From: Flaviflagellibacter rhizophilus | GTDB taxonomy: Bacteria > Pseudomonadota > Alphaproteobacteria > Rhizobiales > Methylopilaceae | Length of the DNA: 64,000 bases | NCBI RefSeq assembly: GCF_033898525.1 | Contig: NZ_JAXAFJ010000013.1 | Span: 1-64,000, forward strand | Reading direction: 5' to 3' | Part shown: positions 57,142-64,000 of the stretch, piece after piece | Layout of the letters: the number at the start of each line of letters is the position of its first letter | Numbering within the stretch: the stretch's first letter is position 1 | Made by a program: the position numbers and the translations under genes | Notes under the pieces: model-generated | The model's input: only the letters and a program-made list of their open reading frames with translations | The model's database searches: none | Told to the model about the DNA's origin: nothing

Positions 57142-58044
57142 TCAGGAAAAGAGGACTGAGGACAGCCGGCGGCGGCCCTGAACGGCAACGGGATCGGCAA
57201 ACCCCCATGCCTCGAACAGCTGGAGCAATTGCTTGCGCGCTCCATCCTCGTTCCAGGCGCGGTCCTTGCGGACGATGGCCAGAAGATGGTCGACCGCCTC
57301 CTCCTTGCGCCCTGCGGCGGCAAGGGCGACGGCCAGGTCCGAACGCGACTGATGATCGTCCGGATCGGCGGAGAGCTTGGCCTCGAGGCCTGCGATCTCG
57401 CCGGCTTCCGGAGCATTCCCGGCCAGCGCGATCTGTGCGCGCACGGCCGCCAAGGCCGGATCGTTCACGAGCAGAGGCGACAGCGAATCCAGGAACTCCG
57501 TCGCACCTTCCACATCGCCTGCGGCAATCTGCACGCGAACGAGACCGGCCATGGCGCGGGTCTCTTCCGGGTTCATCGCCAGAAGCGCGCTGTAGACTTC
57601 GCCCGCGCCGGCAAGGTCGTTCTCGGCCAGCAAGGCCTCCGCCTGCTCCAGCATGGCCGCCGCGTCAGCGGCATCCATGGGCTTGGTCAGCCGCTCGATG
57701 AAGGCGCGGATCTGCCCCTCGGGCTGGACGCCGAGGAACCCGTCCACGGGCTGGCCATCGACAAAGGCGATGACGGATGGAAGCGACTTGATGCCCAGCT
57801 GACCGGCCACGGCGGGATGCTCGTCGGTGTTCATCTTGACGAGCTTCACCTTGCCGCCTGCCTGCTGCACCACCTTTTCGAGCACGGGCGCCAGTTGCTT
57901 GCAGGGACCGCACCAGGGGGCCCAGAAGTCCACGAGCACAGGCTGCGTCCGGGACTCCTGCACGACATCGACCATGAAGTTCGCGGTCGTCGTGTCCTTG
58001 ACGAGCCCGGTTGCGGCATCGGCCGGGGCTTCGTTGAGCAGCAT
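57142..58044 (-). CDS. Thioredoxin with C-terminal TPR region (YbbN/CnoX-like)
   Basis: A 300-residue protein. The thioredoxin domain (about 15-125) has an intact WCGPC active site at 44-48. A tetratricopeptide-like region follows (about 135-300: AEALLAENDLAGAGEVYSALL). This is the YbbN/CnoX architecture, a holdase that cooperates with GroEL; unlike E. coli CnoX the CxxC here is canonical, so it may also reduce disulfides. The start at 58044 has AGGAG spaced 8 nt. It heads the thioredoxin-LON-trm112 operon. Confidence 0.92.
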   Translation of the reverse strand: MLLNEAPADAATGLVKDTTTANFMVDVVQESRTQPVLVDFWAPWCGPCKQLAPVLEKVVQQAGGKVKLVKMNTDEHPAVAGQLGIKSLPSVIAFVDGQPVDGFLGVQPEGQIRAFIERLTKPMDAADAAAMLEQAEALLAENDLAGAGEVYSALLAMNPEETRAMAGLVRVQIAAGDVEGATEFLDSLSPLLVNDPALAAVRAQIALAGNAPEAGEIAGLEAKLSADPDDHQSRSDLAVALAAAGRKEEAVDHLLAIVRKDRAWNEDGARKQLLQLFEAWGFADPVAVQGRRRLSSVLFS

Positions 58045-58212
58045 TGCATTGTCTCCTGAGAGCATCGGGCCGCATTTGCGGCGGCACCGCATAAGATGGG
58101 AAGGTGTGGCCGCGAGGCAATGTCTTCCTCCGTCTAGCGTCGCCATCCCGCATGCGGCAAGTACGGCGGCACGGTCTTGGCGCGAGGGGCATTCCGGGCC
58201 TAGACTTCACCC

Positions 58213-58722
58213 ATGAGCACGCTCGCCATCGATCTGCGGTCGCCCTGCGTCGAAGACGCGATAGCTCTCTGTCGGGCGCATGATGACACCTGGCGCTACG
58301 CCTATCGCGGCATCATTCCCGGACGTGAGCTTGAGCGCATGGTGATGCGGCGCGGCGAGGACTGGTGGCAGCGCGCCATCCGCAATCGCGGCCGCCGCAT
58401 GCTGATCGCCACCGTCGCCGGTGAACTCGCCGGCTATGCCAGCTTCGGGCGCAACAGGGTCGCCTCGATACCGGTCAGCGGCGAGATCTTCGAACTGTAT
58501 GTGCGGCCGGAATATCACGGCCTCGGCCTTGGCCGACGCCTGCTGACATGCAGCCGCGCGGCGCTGGACGAGCTGGGCTGGCCGGGGCTCGGCATCTGGG
58601 CCCTGCGCGATAACGAGGATGCCTGCCGCTTCTATCTGTCCATGGGCGGCGTCGAGACGGCACGCGGTTCTGAGACTTTCGGTACGACCACGCTCGAGAA
58701 GATCGCCTTTACGTGGTCTTGA
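58213..58722 (+). CDS. GNAT-family N-acetyltransferase
   Basis: A 169-residue acetyltransferase. The acetyl-CoA loop GLGLGRRLL (about 103-111) follows IFELYVRPEYHG, and the C-terminal NEDACRFYLSMGGVE is typical of the fold. Substrate is unknown. It is divergent from the thioredoxin operon (168-bp gap) and lies 69 bp upstream of ppa, possibly in the same transcript. It is unlike RimI in its central sequence. Confidence 0.85.
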   Translation: MSTLAIDLRSPCVEDAIALCRAHDDTWRYAYRGIIPGRELERMVMRRGEDWWQRAIRNRGRRMLIATVAGELAGYASFGRNRVASIPVSGEIFELYVRPEYHGLGLGRRLLTCSRAALDELGWPGLGIWALRDNEDACRFYLSMGGVETARGSETFGTTTLEKIAFTWS

Positions 58723-58791
58723 CATAAATGGCGTAATTGTCCGCTGCTGGAGCCCGGCAAAGTACCGGACAGCAGACCAACAGGAGCGTCA

Positions 58792-59358
58792 ATGCGCATC
58801 GAAGCAATTCCGATCGGCAAGAATCCGCCGGACGACATCAATGTGGTGATCGAGATCCCGATCGGCGGGGAGCCGATCAAGTATGAGCTCGACAAGGAAT
58901 CCGGCACGCTCTTCGTGGACCGTTTCCTCTACACCTCGATGCGCTACCCCGGAAATTATGGCTTCGTCCCGCACACGCTGAGCGATGACGGGGATCCCAT
59001 CGACGTGCTGGTGGCCAATACCCGCGCCATCGTTCCCGGCGCGGTCATCAACTGCCGTCCGGTCGGCGTTCTCAAGATGGAGGACGAAAGCGGTGGCGAC
59101 GAGAAGATCATCGCCGTCCCCGTGACAAAGCTGACGCGGCGCTATGAGAAGATACAGACGGTGTCCGACATGCCGGAGATCACGCTCCAGCAGATCGCCC
59201 ACTTCTTCGAGCACTACAAGGATCTCGAGACCAGCAAATGGTCCCGCCTGATCGGCTGGGGACAGGTGGACGAGGCGCGCGAGATGATCGTGCAGGCCAT
59301 TCAGCGCGCGCAGGGCGCGAAGCGGCTGGAAACCGAGACGCTGCTCGCGGGCAAGTAG
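58792..59358 (+). CDS. ppa: Inorganic pyrophosphatase
   Basis: A 188-residue family I soluble pyrophosphatase that pulls biosynthetic reactions by hydrolysing PPi. The signature DGDPIDVLV (66-74) contains the three metal-binding aspartates; YELDKESG and RYPGNYGFVP precede it. The ATG at 58792 has AGGAG upstream. Length and motifs are normal. A shared terminator hairpin lies between it and the convergent folD. Confidence 0.97.
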   Translation: MRIEAIPIGKNPPDDINVVIEIPIGGEPIKYELDKESGTLFVDRFLYTSMRYPGNYGFVPHTLSDDGDPIDVLVANTRAIVPGAVINCRPVGVLKMEDESGGDEKIIAVPVTKLTRRYEKIQTVSDMPEITLQQIAHFFEHYKDLETSKWSRLIGWGQVDEAREMIVQAIQRAQGAKRLETETLLAGK

Positions 59359-59401
59359 CCGCAGGAGAACGGCCAGCCCCGCGACGGCCCTCACGGTCCT
59401 T

Positions 59402-59438
59402 ATAAAACCAAAGCGGCGCGCCCGGTGGGACGCGCCGC
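59402..59438. terminator. Bidirectional terminator between ppa and folD
   Basis: A perfect 8-bp G/C stem (59413-59420 with 59431-59438) and 10-nt loop lies 54 bp past ppa and 22 bp past folD. On the minus strand it is followed by TTTGGTTTTATA, giving folD a clear terminator. The plus side has only CTT. Confidence 0.75.
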
Positions 59439-59460
59439 CTTCGGCGCAGGCAAACCGTGG

Positions 59461-60345
59461 TCAGAAGCTCGGGGGCGTCAGGCCGTTCGCCACCATCGCG
59501 GCCTTCAGGGTGTTCGCCAGAAGGCAGGCGATGGTCATCGGACCCACGCCACCGGGCACAGGCGTAATGGCGCCGGCGACCTCCATCGCCTCCTTGAAGT
59601 CGACATCACCCACCAGCCGGGATTTTCCGTTCTCACCGGGCACCCGATTGATGCCGACATCGATCACCGTCGCGCCCGGCTTGATCCATGACCCCTTGAC
59701 CATCTCCGGGCGGCCGACGGCTACCACCAGGATGTCCGCGCGCCGGCAAACGGCTTCCAGATCCCGGGTCCGCGAATGCGCGACCGTCACCGTGGCGCTC
59801 TCGGCAATAAGAAGCTGGGCCACCGGCTTGCCCACGATATTGGAGCGGCCGAGCACCACGGCCTCAAGGCCGGTCAGGTCCGGATGGACCGTCTTGGCCA
59901 GCAGCACGCTGCCCTGCGGCGTACAGGGAACAAGCGATTCCTGCCCCACGACCAGCCGCCCCGCATTCTCGACATGGAAGCCGTCGACATCCTTGGCAGG
60001 ATCGATGGTGGCGATGACGAGATCGGGGTCGATCTGCGGCGGCAGGGGCAGCTGCACGAGGATGCCGTGCACCTTGGGATCAGCGTTCAGCTGCCGCACC
60101 AGCGCCAGCAGATCATCCTGCGTGGTTTCGGCCGGCAACACATGCTCAAAGCTCGCAAGACCTGCTTCCGTGGTCTGCTTCACCTTGTTGCGCACATAGA
60201 CCTGGCTGGCCGGGTTCTCGCCCACCAGAACCGCCGCGAGGCCGGGCACGATGCCATGGCTGCGCTTCAGCTCCGCGGCCTCCGCGGCCACCTTGTTCCT
60301 GATGCTCTCCGCGAGCGCCTTGCCGTCGATGATCCGTGCCGTCAT
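59461..60345 (-). CDS. folD: Bifunctional methylenetetrahydrofolate dehydrogenase/cyclohydrolase
   Basis: A 294-residue enzyme interconverting methylene-, methenyl- and formyl-tetrahydrofolate with NADP. The catalytic Y50 and K54 lie in ASQVYVRNKVKQT; VLGRSNIVGKPVAQLL binds NADP; TPVPGGVGPMT near the end is the second signature. The start at 60345 (MTARIIDGKA) is the family N-terminus. It follows the DUF167 gene by 8 bp, so yggT-yggU-folD form a run. Confidence 0.97.
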   Translation of the reverse strand: MTARIIDGKALAESIRNKVAAEAAELKRSHGIVPGLAAVLVGENPASQVYVRNKVKQTTEAGLASFEHVLPAETTQDDLLALVRQLNADPKVHGILVQLPLPPQIDPDLVIATIDPAKDVDGFHVENAGRLVVGQESLVPCTPQGSVLLAKTVHPDLTGLEAVVLGRSNIVGKPVAQLLIAESATVTVAHSRTRDLEAVCRRADILVVAVGRPEMVKGSWIKPGATVIDVGINRVPGENGKSRLVGDVDFKEAMEVAGAITPVPGGVGPMTIACLLANTLKAAMVANGLTPPSF

Positions 60346-60353
60346 TGCGTTCT

Positions 60354-60671
60354 TCAGCCCCCGAATGTTCGGGCGAGCCGCGCGGCAAGTTCCGCGCAAT
60401 CGCCTGTGATGTGGAATGTCTTGATGCGGCTCGTCGCTCCGGATTGCAGCACAAGCGCGGAGCGGGGCACGGCCAACTCGGTGGCCAGCAGGGCAGCGAG
60501 AGCCCGGTTCGCCGCGCCATCCTCCGGCACGGCCCGCACCCGCGCCTTCAGCACCTCGCGCCCGTCAGCGAGGATTGCCGTGCCGTCCAGCGCGTCACGT
60601 CCGCCCCTCGGTGTCAGCCTCACGGTGAGGAGAAGTCCATCGTCCGTGGCGCTCCAGGCGCGCGTGCTCAC
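60354..60671 (-). CDS. yggU: DUF167 (YggU) family protein
   Basis: A 105-residue protein of the YggU fold. LLLTVRLTPRGGRD, LKARVRAVPEDGAANRALAALLA and KTFHITG (in parts) are characteristic. Function is unknown; the pairing with yggT is conserved across proteobacteria. The start is a GTG at 60669-60671 that overlaps the yggT stop as ATGTGA; longer frames run inside yggT. The end lies 8 bp from folD. Confidence 0.88.
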   Translation of the reverse strand: MSTRAWSATDDGLLLTVRLTPRGGRDALDGTAILADGREVLKARVRAVPEDGAANRALAALLATELAVPRSALVLQSGATSRIKTFHITGDCAELAARLARTFGG

Positions 60672-60958
60672 ATCAAAGCGGGGCGGATGTCCCACCACAG
60701 CAGATTGCGCAGGAAGCTGATGAGCAGCAGCACGATGATCGGCGAAATGTCGATGCCGCCGAGATTGGGCAGCACACGGCGCAGCGGGTTCAGCATGGGC
60801 TCGGAGAGCCGGACAAGAGTGTCCCACACCATGCCGACGAACTGGTTGCGCGGATTGACGATGTTGAGCGCGATCAGCCAGCTCATGATGGCCGACAGAA
60901 CGATGATCCAGAAGATCAGGCCGAGCACGGCGTCGATCAGGATGAAAAGGGCGTTCAT
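60668..60958 (-). CDS. yggT: YggT family membrane protein
   Basis: A 96-residue protein with two hydrophobic helices (about 3-32 and 68-88) joined by NPRNQFVGMVWDTLVRLSEPMLNPLRRVLP-type sequence (given in part), the YggT repeat. It is related to plastid CCB3 and bacterial SepG-like proteins. Its role is not firmly known. It precedes yggU with a 4-nt overlap and is divergent from the tRNA-Ala gene. Confidence 0.9.
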   Translation of the reverse strand: MNALFILIDAVLGLIFWIIVLSAIMSWLIALNIVNPRNQFVGMVWDTLVRLSEPMLNPLRRVLPNLGGIDISPIIVLLLISFLRNLLWWDIRPALM

Positions 60959-61024
60959 TCGGCAGGGCTCCAGCGGGCAAGAGCTATGTATCGACGGCCC
61001 GCGCGGGCCACAAGTGTGCCTTGC

Positions 61025-61054
61025 TTGACAGGTTCTTGAGCCGCAACGTAAATG
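61025..61054 (+). promoter_or_regulatory. Candidate promoter of tRNA-Ala
   Basis: A perfect -35 hexamer TTGACA (61025-61030) is followed 17-18 bp later by GTAAAT/TAAATG (61048-61054), a poor -10. The expected start would fall about 6-8 bp before the tRNA 5' end at 61068. Confidence 0.5.
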
Positions 61055-61067
61055 GCGCTGCCTGCGA

Positions 61068-61143
<76 letters not shown>

Positions 61144-61162
61144 GCAGGCAAGATCGGATATT

Positions 61163-62842
61163 TCAGCCTTCGAGAGCTCCAGGCGCGCCGCAGCGGTCGC
61201 CCTGCAGGTAGTCCACGCCCATGCCCTTCAGCATGTCCGCCGTGGCCTCGTCCTCAACGCGTTCCGCGACGGTCCGGAAGCCGATATCCCGTGCCAGCGA
61301 GACGATGGCGCGCACGAAAGCGCGGTCTTCGACGCGGCTTCCCATCCCGGCGACGAAATCACCGTCGATCTTGACGAGGTCCACGCCCAGGGCCCGCAGG
61401 CTGCGGAACGAGGTCTGCCCGGCTCCGAAATCGTCCAGAGCGATGCGGATGCCCGCCTCGTGCAATTGCGCAACGAACCCCGCAGCTTCCGAAAGATCGC
61501 CGGGCGCGGCCGTTTCCGTGATCTCGATCAGCAGGCGTGGGGCAATCGCGCTGTTGCGGCGCAGCGTTCCCAGAAGGTGCTGGCGCCAGTCTTCGTCGCC
61601 GATCGTCTCGGCGGAAATGTTGACCGCAAGAGCGGCCGTCGGATGCGCGTTGAGGGCCTCAATGGCAAGTTCCAGCACGCGGCGATCCAGCAGGTGGACG
61701 AGCCCAAGCTTCTCCGCGGCTTCCACATAGCGCATGATGGAGACGCGTTCTCCACCCGGCAGTGCAATTCGGGCAAGGGCTTCGTGCCAGGCCACCTCGC
61801 CGCTGCGTGCATCCACCACCGGCTGGTAGACCAGTGAGACCCGCCGCTCGTCCAGCGCGCTGACGAGCTCTTCTGCCAGGTGGATGTTCTGCCGTCTTTG
61901 CTCGTCCCGCTCCGGATTGGGTGCGTAGACCGTAAAGCTTCCCCGCTTCTTGCGGCGCAGTTCGGCCAGGGTGTCGCTTACCCGCGTGACAAGCTCCGGC
62001 TGGTTGTCGGCATGGCGCGGGGCCACGATGCCCGCGCAGGTGACGCGCACGCCGATGGGACCTGCGCTGGTCGGGACAGGCGTGCCGTGCACGGCGTCGA
62101 TGAAGCGGCGCGCGGCGACATGGAGGTCCGGCAGGGTGCAATTGGCAAGCGCCAGGCCGAAGACGGAGTGCGAGAAGCGGCCGAGAGCGTCACCGGCACG
62201 CATGCTTGACCGCAGGCGCTTGGCGACCGCTGCCACCAGTTCATCCGGAGCACTGCCGTATGAGCCGTCCAGCACGCCGATATTCTCGATGGCGACCAGC
62301 AACAGCGCGCAGGACGACTGGAACCTTCGCGCATCGTTGATCATCATGCCGAGCAGATCGAGCAGCTTCGGGCGGTTCAGTGAGCCGGTGAGGGGGTCGA
62401 TCCGGGTCTGGATCGCAAGCCGCTGGTCGGCCTCGTGGCGCTCCGTGACAACGCGGACGATGCCTTCGGCATAGGCCGGTCGGCCCATCGCGTCGGCATG
62501 CCAGCGCCCGATATCCTCCACCCAGATCAGGCCGCCATCTCCTGCCGAGGCCGCCCGCAGCGGATATTCAAGTTCGTAGAGAACGCCGCACCCGTCATCA
62601 CGTGCCGTGGACGACATCACGGTGCTCTGGCGGGTGGCCATGGCATCGGGGTCGATGCGGCGTGCCCATTCGGCGCCGGTCGTGATCGCGCCATCCGCCG
62701 CAAGCGCATGAGGCTGATGCGGATTCCAGTCGAGGGCGTCCGTTGCGACCGTCCAGCGATAACCGGAGGCCTGCACCTTGACGAGGACCTGGCGAAGATC
62801 GGGCAAAGGGCCGCCCGGTTGGGCGCCATCTGCTGAGGACAT
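61163..62842 (-). CDS. EAL-domain protein with degenerate GGDEF and N-terminal sensor
   Basis: A 559-residue cytoplasmic protein. Residues 1-140 look PAS-like. A GGDEF fold spans about 145-310, but the active-site position reads SHSVF (224-228), so cyclase activity should be absent. The EAL domain (about 325-559) keeps E354 (HEALAR), N408, E440, DDFGAG (470-475), K491 and D493. c-di-GMP phosphodiesterase activity is therefore plausible. It stands alone between tRNA-Ala and rpmF. Full catalytic status needs alignment of the remaining metal ligands. Confidence 0.88.
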   Translation of the reverse strand: MSSADGAQPGGPLPDLRQVLVKVQASGYRWTVATDALDWNPHQPHALAADGAITTGAEWARRIDPDAMATRQSTVMSSTARDDGCGVLYELEYPLRAASAGDGGLIWVEDIGRWHADAMGRPAYAEGIVRVVTERHEADQRLAIQTRIDPLTGSLNRPKLLDLLGMMINDARRFQSSCALLLVAIENIGVLDGSYGSAPDELVAAVAKRLRSSMRAGDALGRFSHSVFGLALANCTLPDLHVAARRFIDAVHGTPVPTSAGPIGVRVTCAGIVAPRHADNQPELVTRVSDTLAELRRKKRGSFTVYAPNPERDEQRRQNIHLAEELVSALDERRVSLVYQPVVDARSGEVAWHEALARIALPGGERVSIMRYVEAAEKLGLVHLLDRRVLELAIEALNAHPTAALAVNISAETIGDEDWRQHLLGTLRRNSAIAPRLLIEITETAAPGDLSEAAGFVAQLHEAGIRIALDDFGAGQTSFRSLRALGVDLVKIDGDFVAGMGSRVEDRAFVRAIVSLARDIGFRTVAERVEDEATADMLKGMGVDYLQGDRCGAPGALEG

Positions 62843-62950
62843 TGTGTGTTCCGCTGCCCGGAGGTGAAAGGACGCGCCGCGCGCGCACTATGAGGGCAGC
62901 ACAACTGCGTCGTCCAGCCGCTGGACTTCGACCTTCGACTGCCGAGGTGC

Positions 62951-62986
62951 CTTAAAACGGGAAAAGCCGGCCACGGGGCCGGCTTT
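62951..62986 (-). terminator. Rho-independent terminator of rpmF
   Basis: A perfect 10-bp stem (AAAGCCGGCC / GGCCGGCTTT) with a 4-nt loop lies 30 nt past the rpmF stop. On the minus strand it continues TCCCGTTTTAAG, so the run of T begins in the stem itself. Confidence 0.85.
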
Positions 62987-63015
62987 CCGTACAGAGCTCT
63001 CGATGAGCCGTCAGA

Positions 63016-63201
63016 TCAGGCGTCGGCCTTCGGCGTCAGGACCTGACGGCCGCGATACATGCCGGTCTTGAGGTCGAGATGATGCGGACGGCGCAGCTCG
63101 CCCGAGTCCTTGTCCTCGATATAGGTCGGCGCGGCGATCGCGTCGGCGGAGCGGCGCATGCCGCGCTTCGAGGGGGAGGTCTTTCGCTTCGGAACGGCCA
63201 T
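63016..63201 (-). CDS. rpmF: 50S ribosomal protein L32
   Basis: A 61-residue ribosomal protein. It begins MAVPKRKTSPSKRGMRRSADA, the universal L32 start (given here at 20-odd residues in truncated form: MAVPKRKTSPSKRGMRR), followed by PHHLDLKTGMYRGRQVL. No zinc-ribbon cysteines are present, which is the C-minus form usual in alphaproteobacteria. The ATG at 63201 has AGGAG upstream. It lies 107 bp from mtgA and has its own terminator. Confidence 0.97.
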   Translation of the reverse strand: MAVPKRKTSPSKRGMRRSADAIAAPTYIEDKDSGELRRPHHLDLKTGMYRGRQVLTPKADA

Positions 63202-63308
63202 TGTGGATACTCCTGAAAAGGGCGCAGTGCGGCTTGTTCAGGCGCGGCGCTGACATTGGATTGGCGCGGGGGATAACAGAGGCGGCAGCAAAAATCTAGG
63301 GCCCTCAG

Positions 63309-63974
63309 CTATCCTGCGATGCAGGACGTGTCCGCTCCGCGTCCCGCAATGGTGCCCGCGCGGCGATTCTGGGCTCGTGTCGGTCGCGCGGTGTTGCGCA
63401 CGACGGGGTTGGGAAGTGCCGCCGCCATCAGCCCTGCCTCGCGGCCGCTGAGGCGCGAGGCCGGCTTGCCGAAGCCATGCCGGGCGCCGGCCTCCGCACC
63501 GAAGACGCCATCGGGGCCCCATTCCGCGATGTTCAGGTAGACCTCCATCACGCGCTTCTTGCTCCAGACAAGATCGATCCAGTGTGCCAGCACGATCTCG
63601 ATGGGCTTACGCACATAGGCGAAGCCGTTCCAGAGGAAGAGGTTCTTGGCCACTTGCATGGTGATAGTGGATGCGCCGCGCGCGGGCCCGTCCTCTCCGG
63701 CGTCCTCCATCACGAGGCGGATGGCATTCCAGTCCACGCCGGCATGCGAGCAGAAGCGGGCATCCTCCGACGCGATGACGGAGCGCGCGAGGAGCGGCGA
63801 GATGTTCTCGATGGGGGTCCACTGCCGCTCCACGGGCCGCAGCGTGGCCCACCGCGCCAGCATCAGCGTCGAGACCGGCGGCACGACGGCGTAGACCAGC
63901 GTCAGGGCGAACGGAACGATCGCGAGGAGGACGATGATCCAGAACACGGACCGAAGCGGCCTTCGACGGCGCAT
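63309..63974 (-). CDS. mtgA: Monofunctional biosynthetic peptidoglycan transglycosylase
   Basis: At least 221 residues. An N-terminal transmembrane anchor (about 9-32) precedes a GT51 domain. The catalytic Glu is E70 in ASEDARFCSHAG, and GASTITMQVAKNLFL and KKRVMEVYLNIAEWG are complete. It polymerises lipid II without a transpeptidase domain. The ATG at 63974 may not be the true start, since the frame stays open to the window edge; a few extra N-terminal residues could lie outside. Confidence 0.93.
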   Translation of the reverse strand: MRRRRPLRSVFWIIVLLAIVPFALTLVYAVVPPVSTLMLARWATLRPVERQWTPIENISPLLARSVIASEDARFCSHAGVDWNAIRLVMEDAGEDGPARGASTITMQVAKNLFLWNGFAYVRKPIEIVLAHWIDLVWSKKRVMEVYLNIAEWGPDGVFGAEAGARHGFGKPASRLSGREAGLMAAALPNPVVRNTARPTRAQNRRAGTIAGRGADTSCIAG

Positions 63975-64000
63975 CAGCGGCGAGCGGTCCGGGTCGAGAT

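Noticed and set aside
58213..58722. A second rimI
   Set aside because: It is a GNAT protein, but its central and C-terminal sequence and its context beside ppa do not match RimI, which is at 13994.

Overview
This window is a contiguous piece of high-GC alphaproteobacterial chromosome, most likely from the order Hyphomicrobiales (Rhizobiales). The assignment rests on gene order rather than one marker. The runs infB-ylxR-nusA-rimP, trmB-metK-xre-lnt-tlyC-ybeY-phoH-miaB-plsC-fur, hisB-DUF2628-hisHAFE-coaA, hslVU, smr-mltA-tim44-secB-dnaQ-coaE-aroE-maf-hemE, rho-mnmE-mnmG-rsmG-parA-parB-holA-lptE-leuS and xthA-lolA-ftsK-amtB-glnK are the housekeeping neighbourhoods of that group. No transposase, integrase, phage module, CRISPR array or toxin cluster was seen. 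The sequence comes from a draft assembly: one N at 39207 sits between two identical 103-bp copies.

Layout: 1-3.2 kb is the minus-strand transcription/translation operon rimP-nusA-ylxR-infB. An exported superoxide dismutase and a gene-poor patch (about 4.0-4.55 kb) follow, with a 7-bp tandem repeat and a 27-residue membrane ORF. From 4.6 to 17 kb all genes are on minus: tRNA modification, SAM synthesis, lipoprotein acylation, rRNA maturation, a Fur-type regulator, Fe-S assembly and trpS. From 17 to 31.5 kb lie an adenosine-kinase-like gene, histidine biosynthesis with coaA, the HslVU protease, a second tiny membrane ORF, and the smr-to-maf block leading up to a probable origin.

The most informative part is 31.5-40.5 kb. 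Between maf (minus) and hemE (plus) is a short region with a perfect CtrA box, DnaA-box-like sites and an A-rich stretch; this is my candidate for the chromosomal origin. Haem genes, rho, mnmE, mnmG, rsmG and parAB follow on plus. Three parS-like 16-mers lie at the mnmE 5' end, over the mnmG start codon and inside rsmG, so a centromere cluster is written partly through coding sequence just before parAB. parA itself is broken only by the assembly join.

From 40.6 to 64 kb: holA-lptE-leuS, yggS, a cenR-like envelope response regulator with a lone cNMP-binding protein and a YkuD L,D-transpeptidase, xthA, lolA, ftsK, and the nitrogen pair glnK-amtB behind a sigma-54-like promoter. Then come tesB/ubiH, a trm112-LON-thioredoxin group, ppa, folD, yggU-yggT, tRNA-Ala(CGC), an EAL protein with a dead GGDEF domain, rpmF and mtgA. 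I found no undescribed multigene system. The observations worth following are the origin/centromere architecture, the assembly error in parA, the two tiny membrane ORFs and a few regulatory sites.
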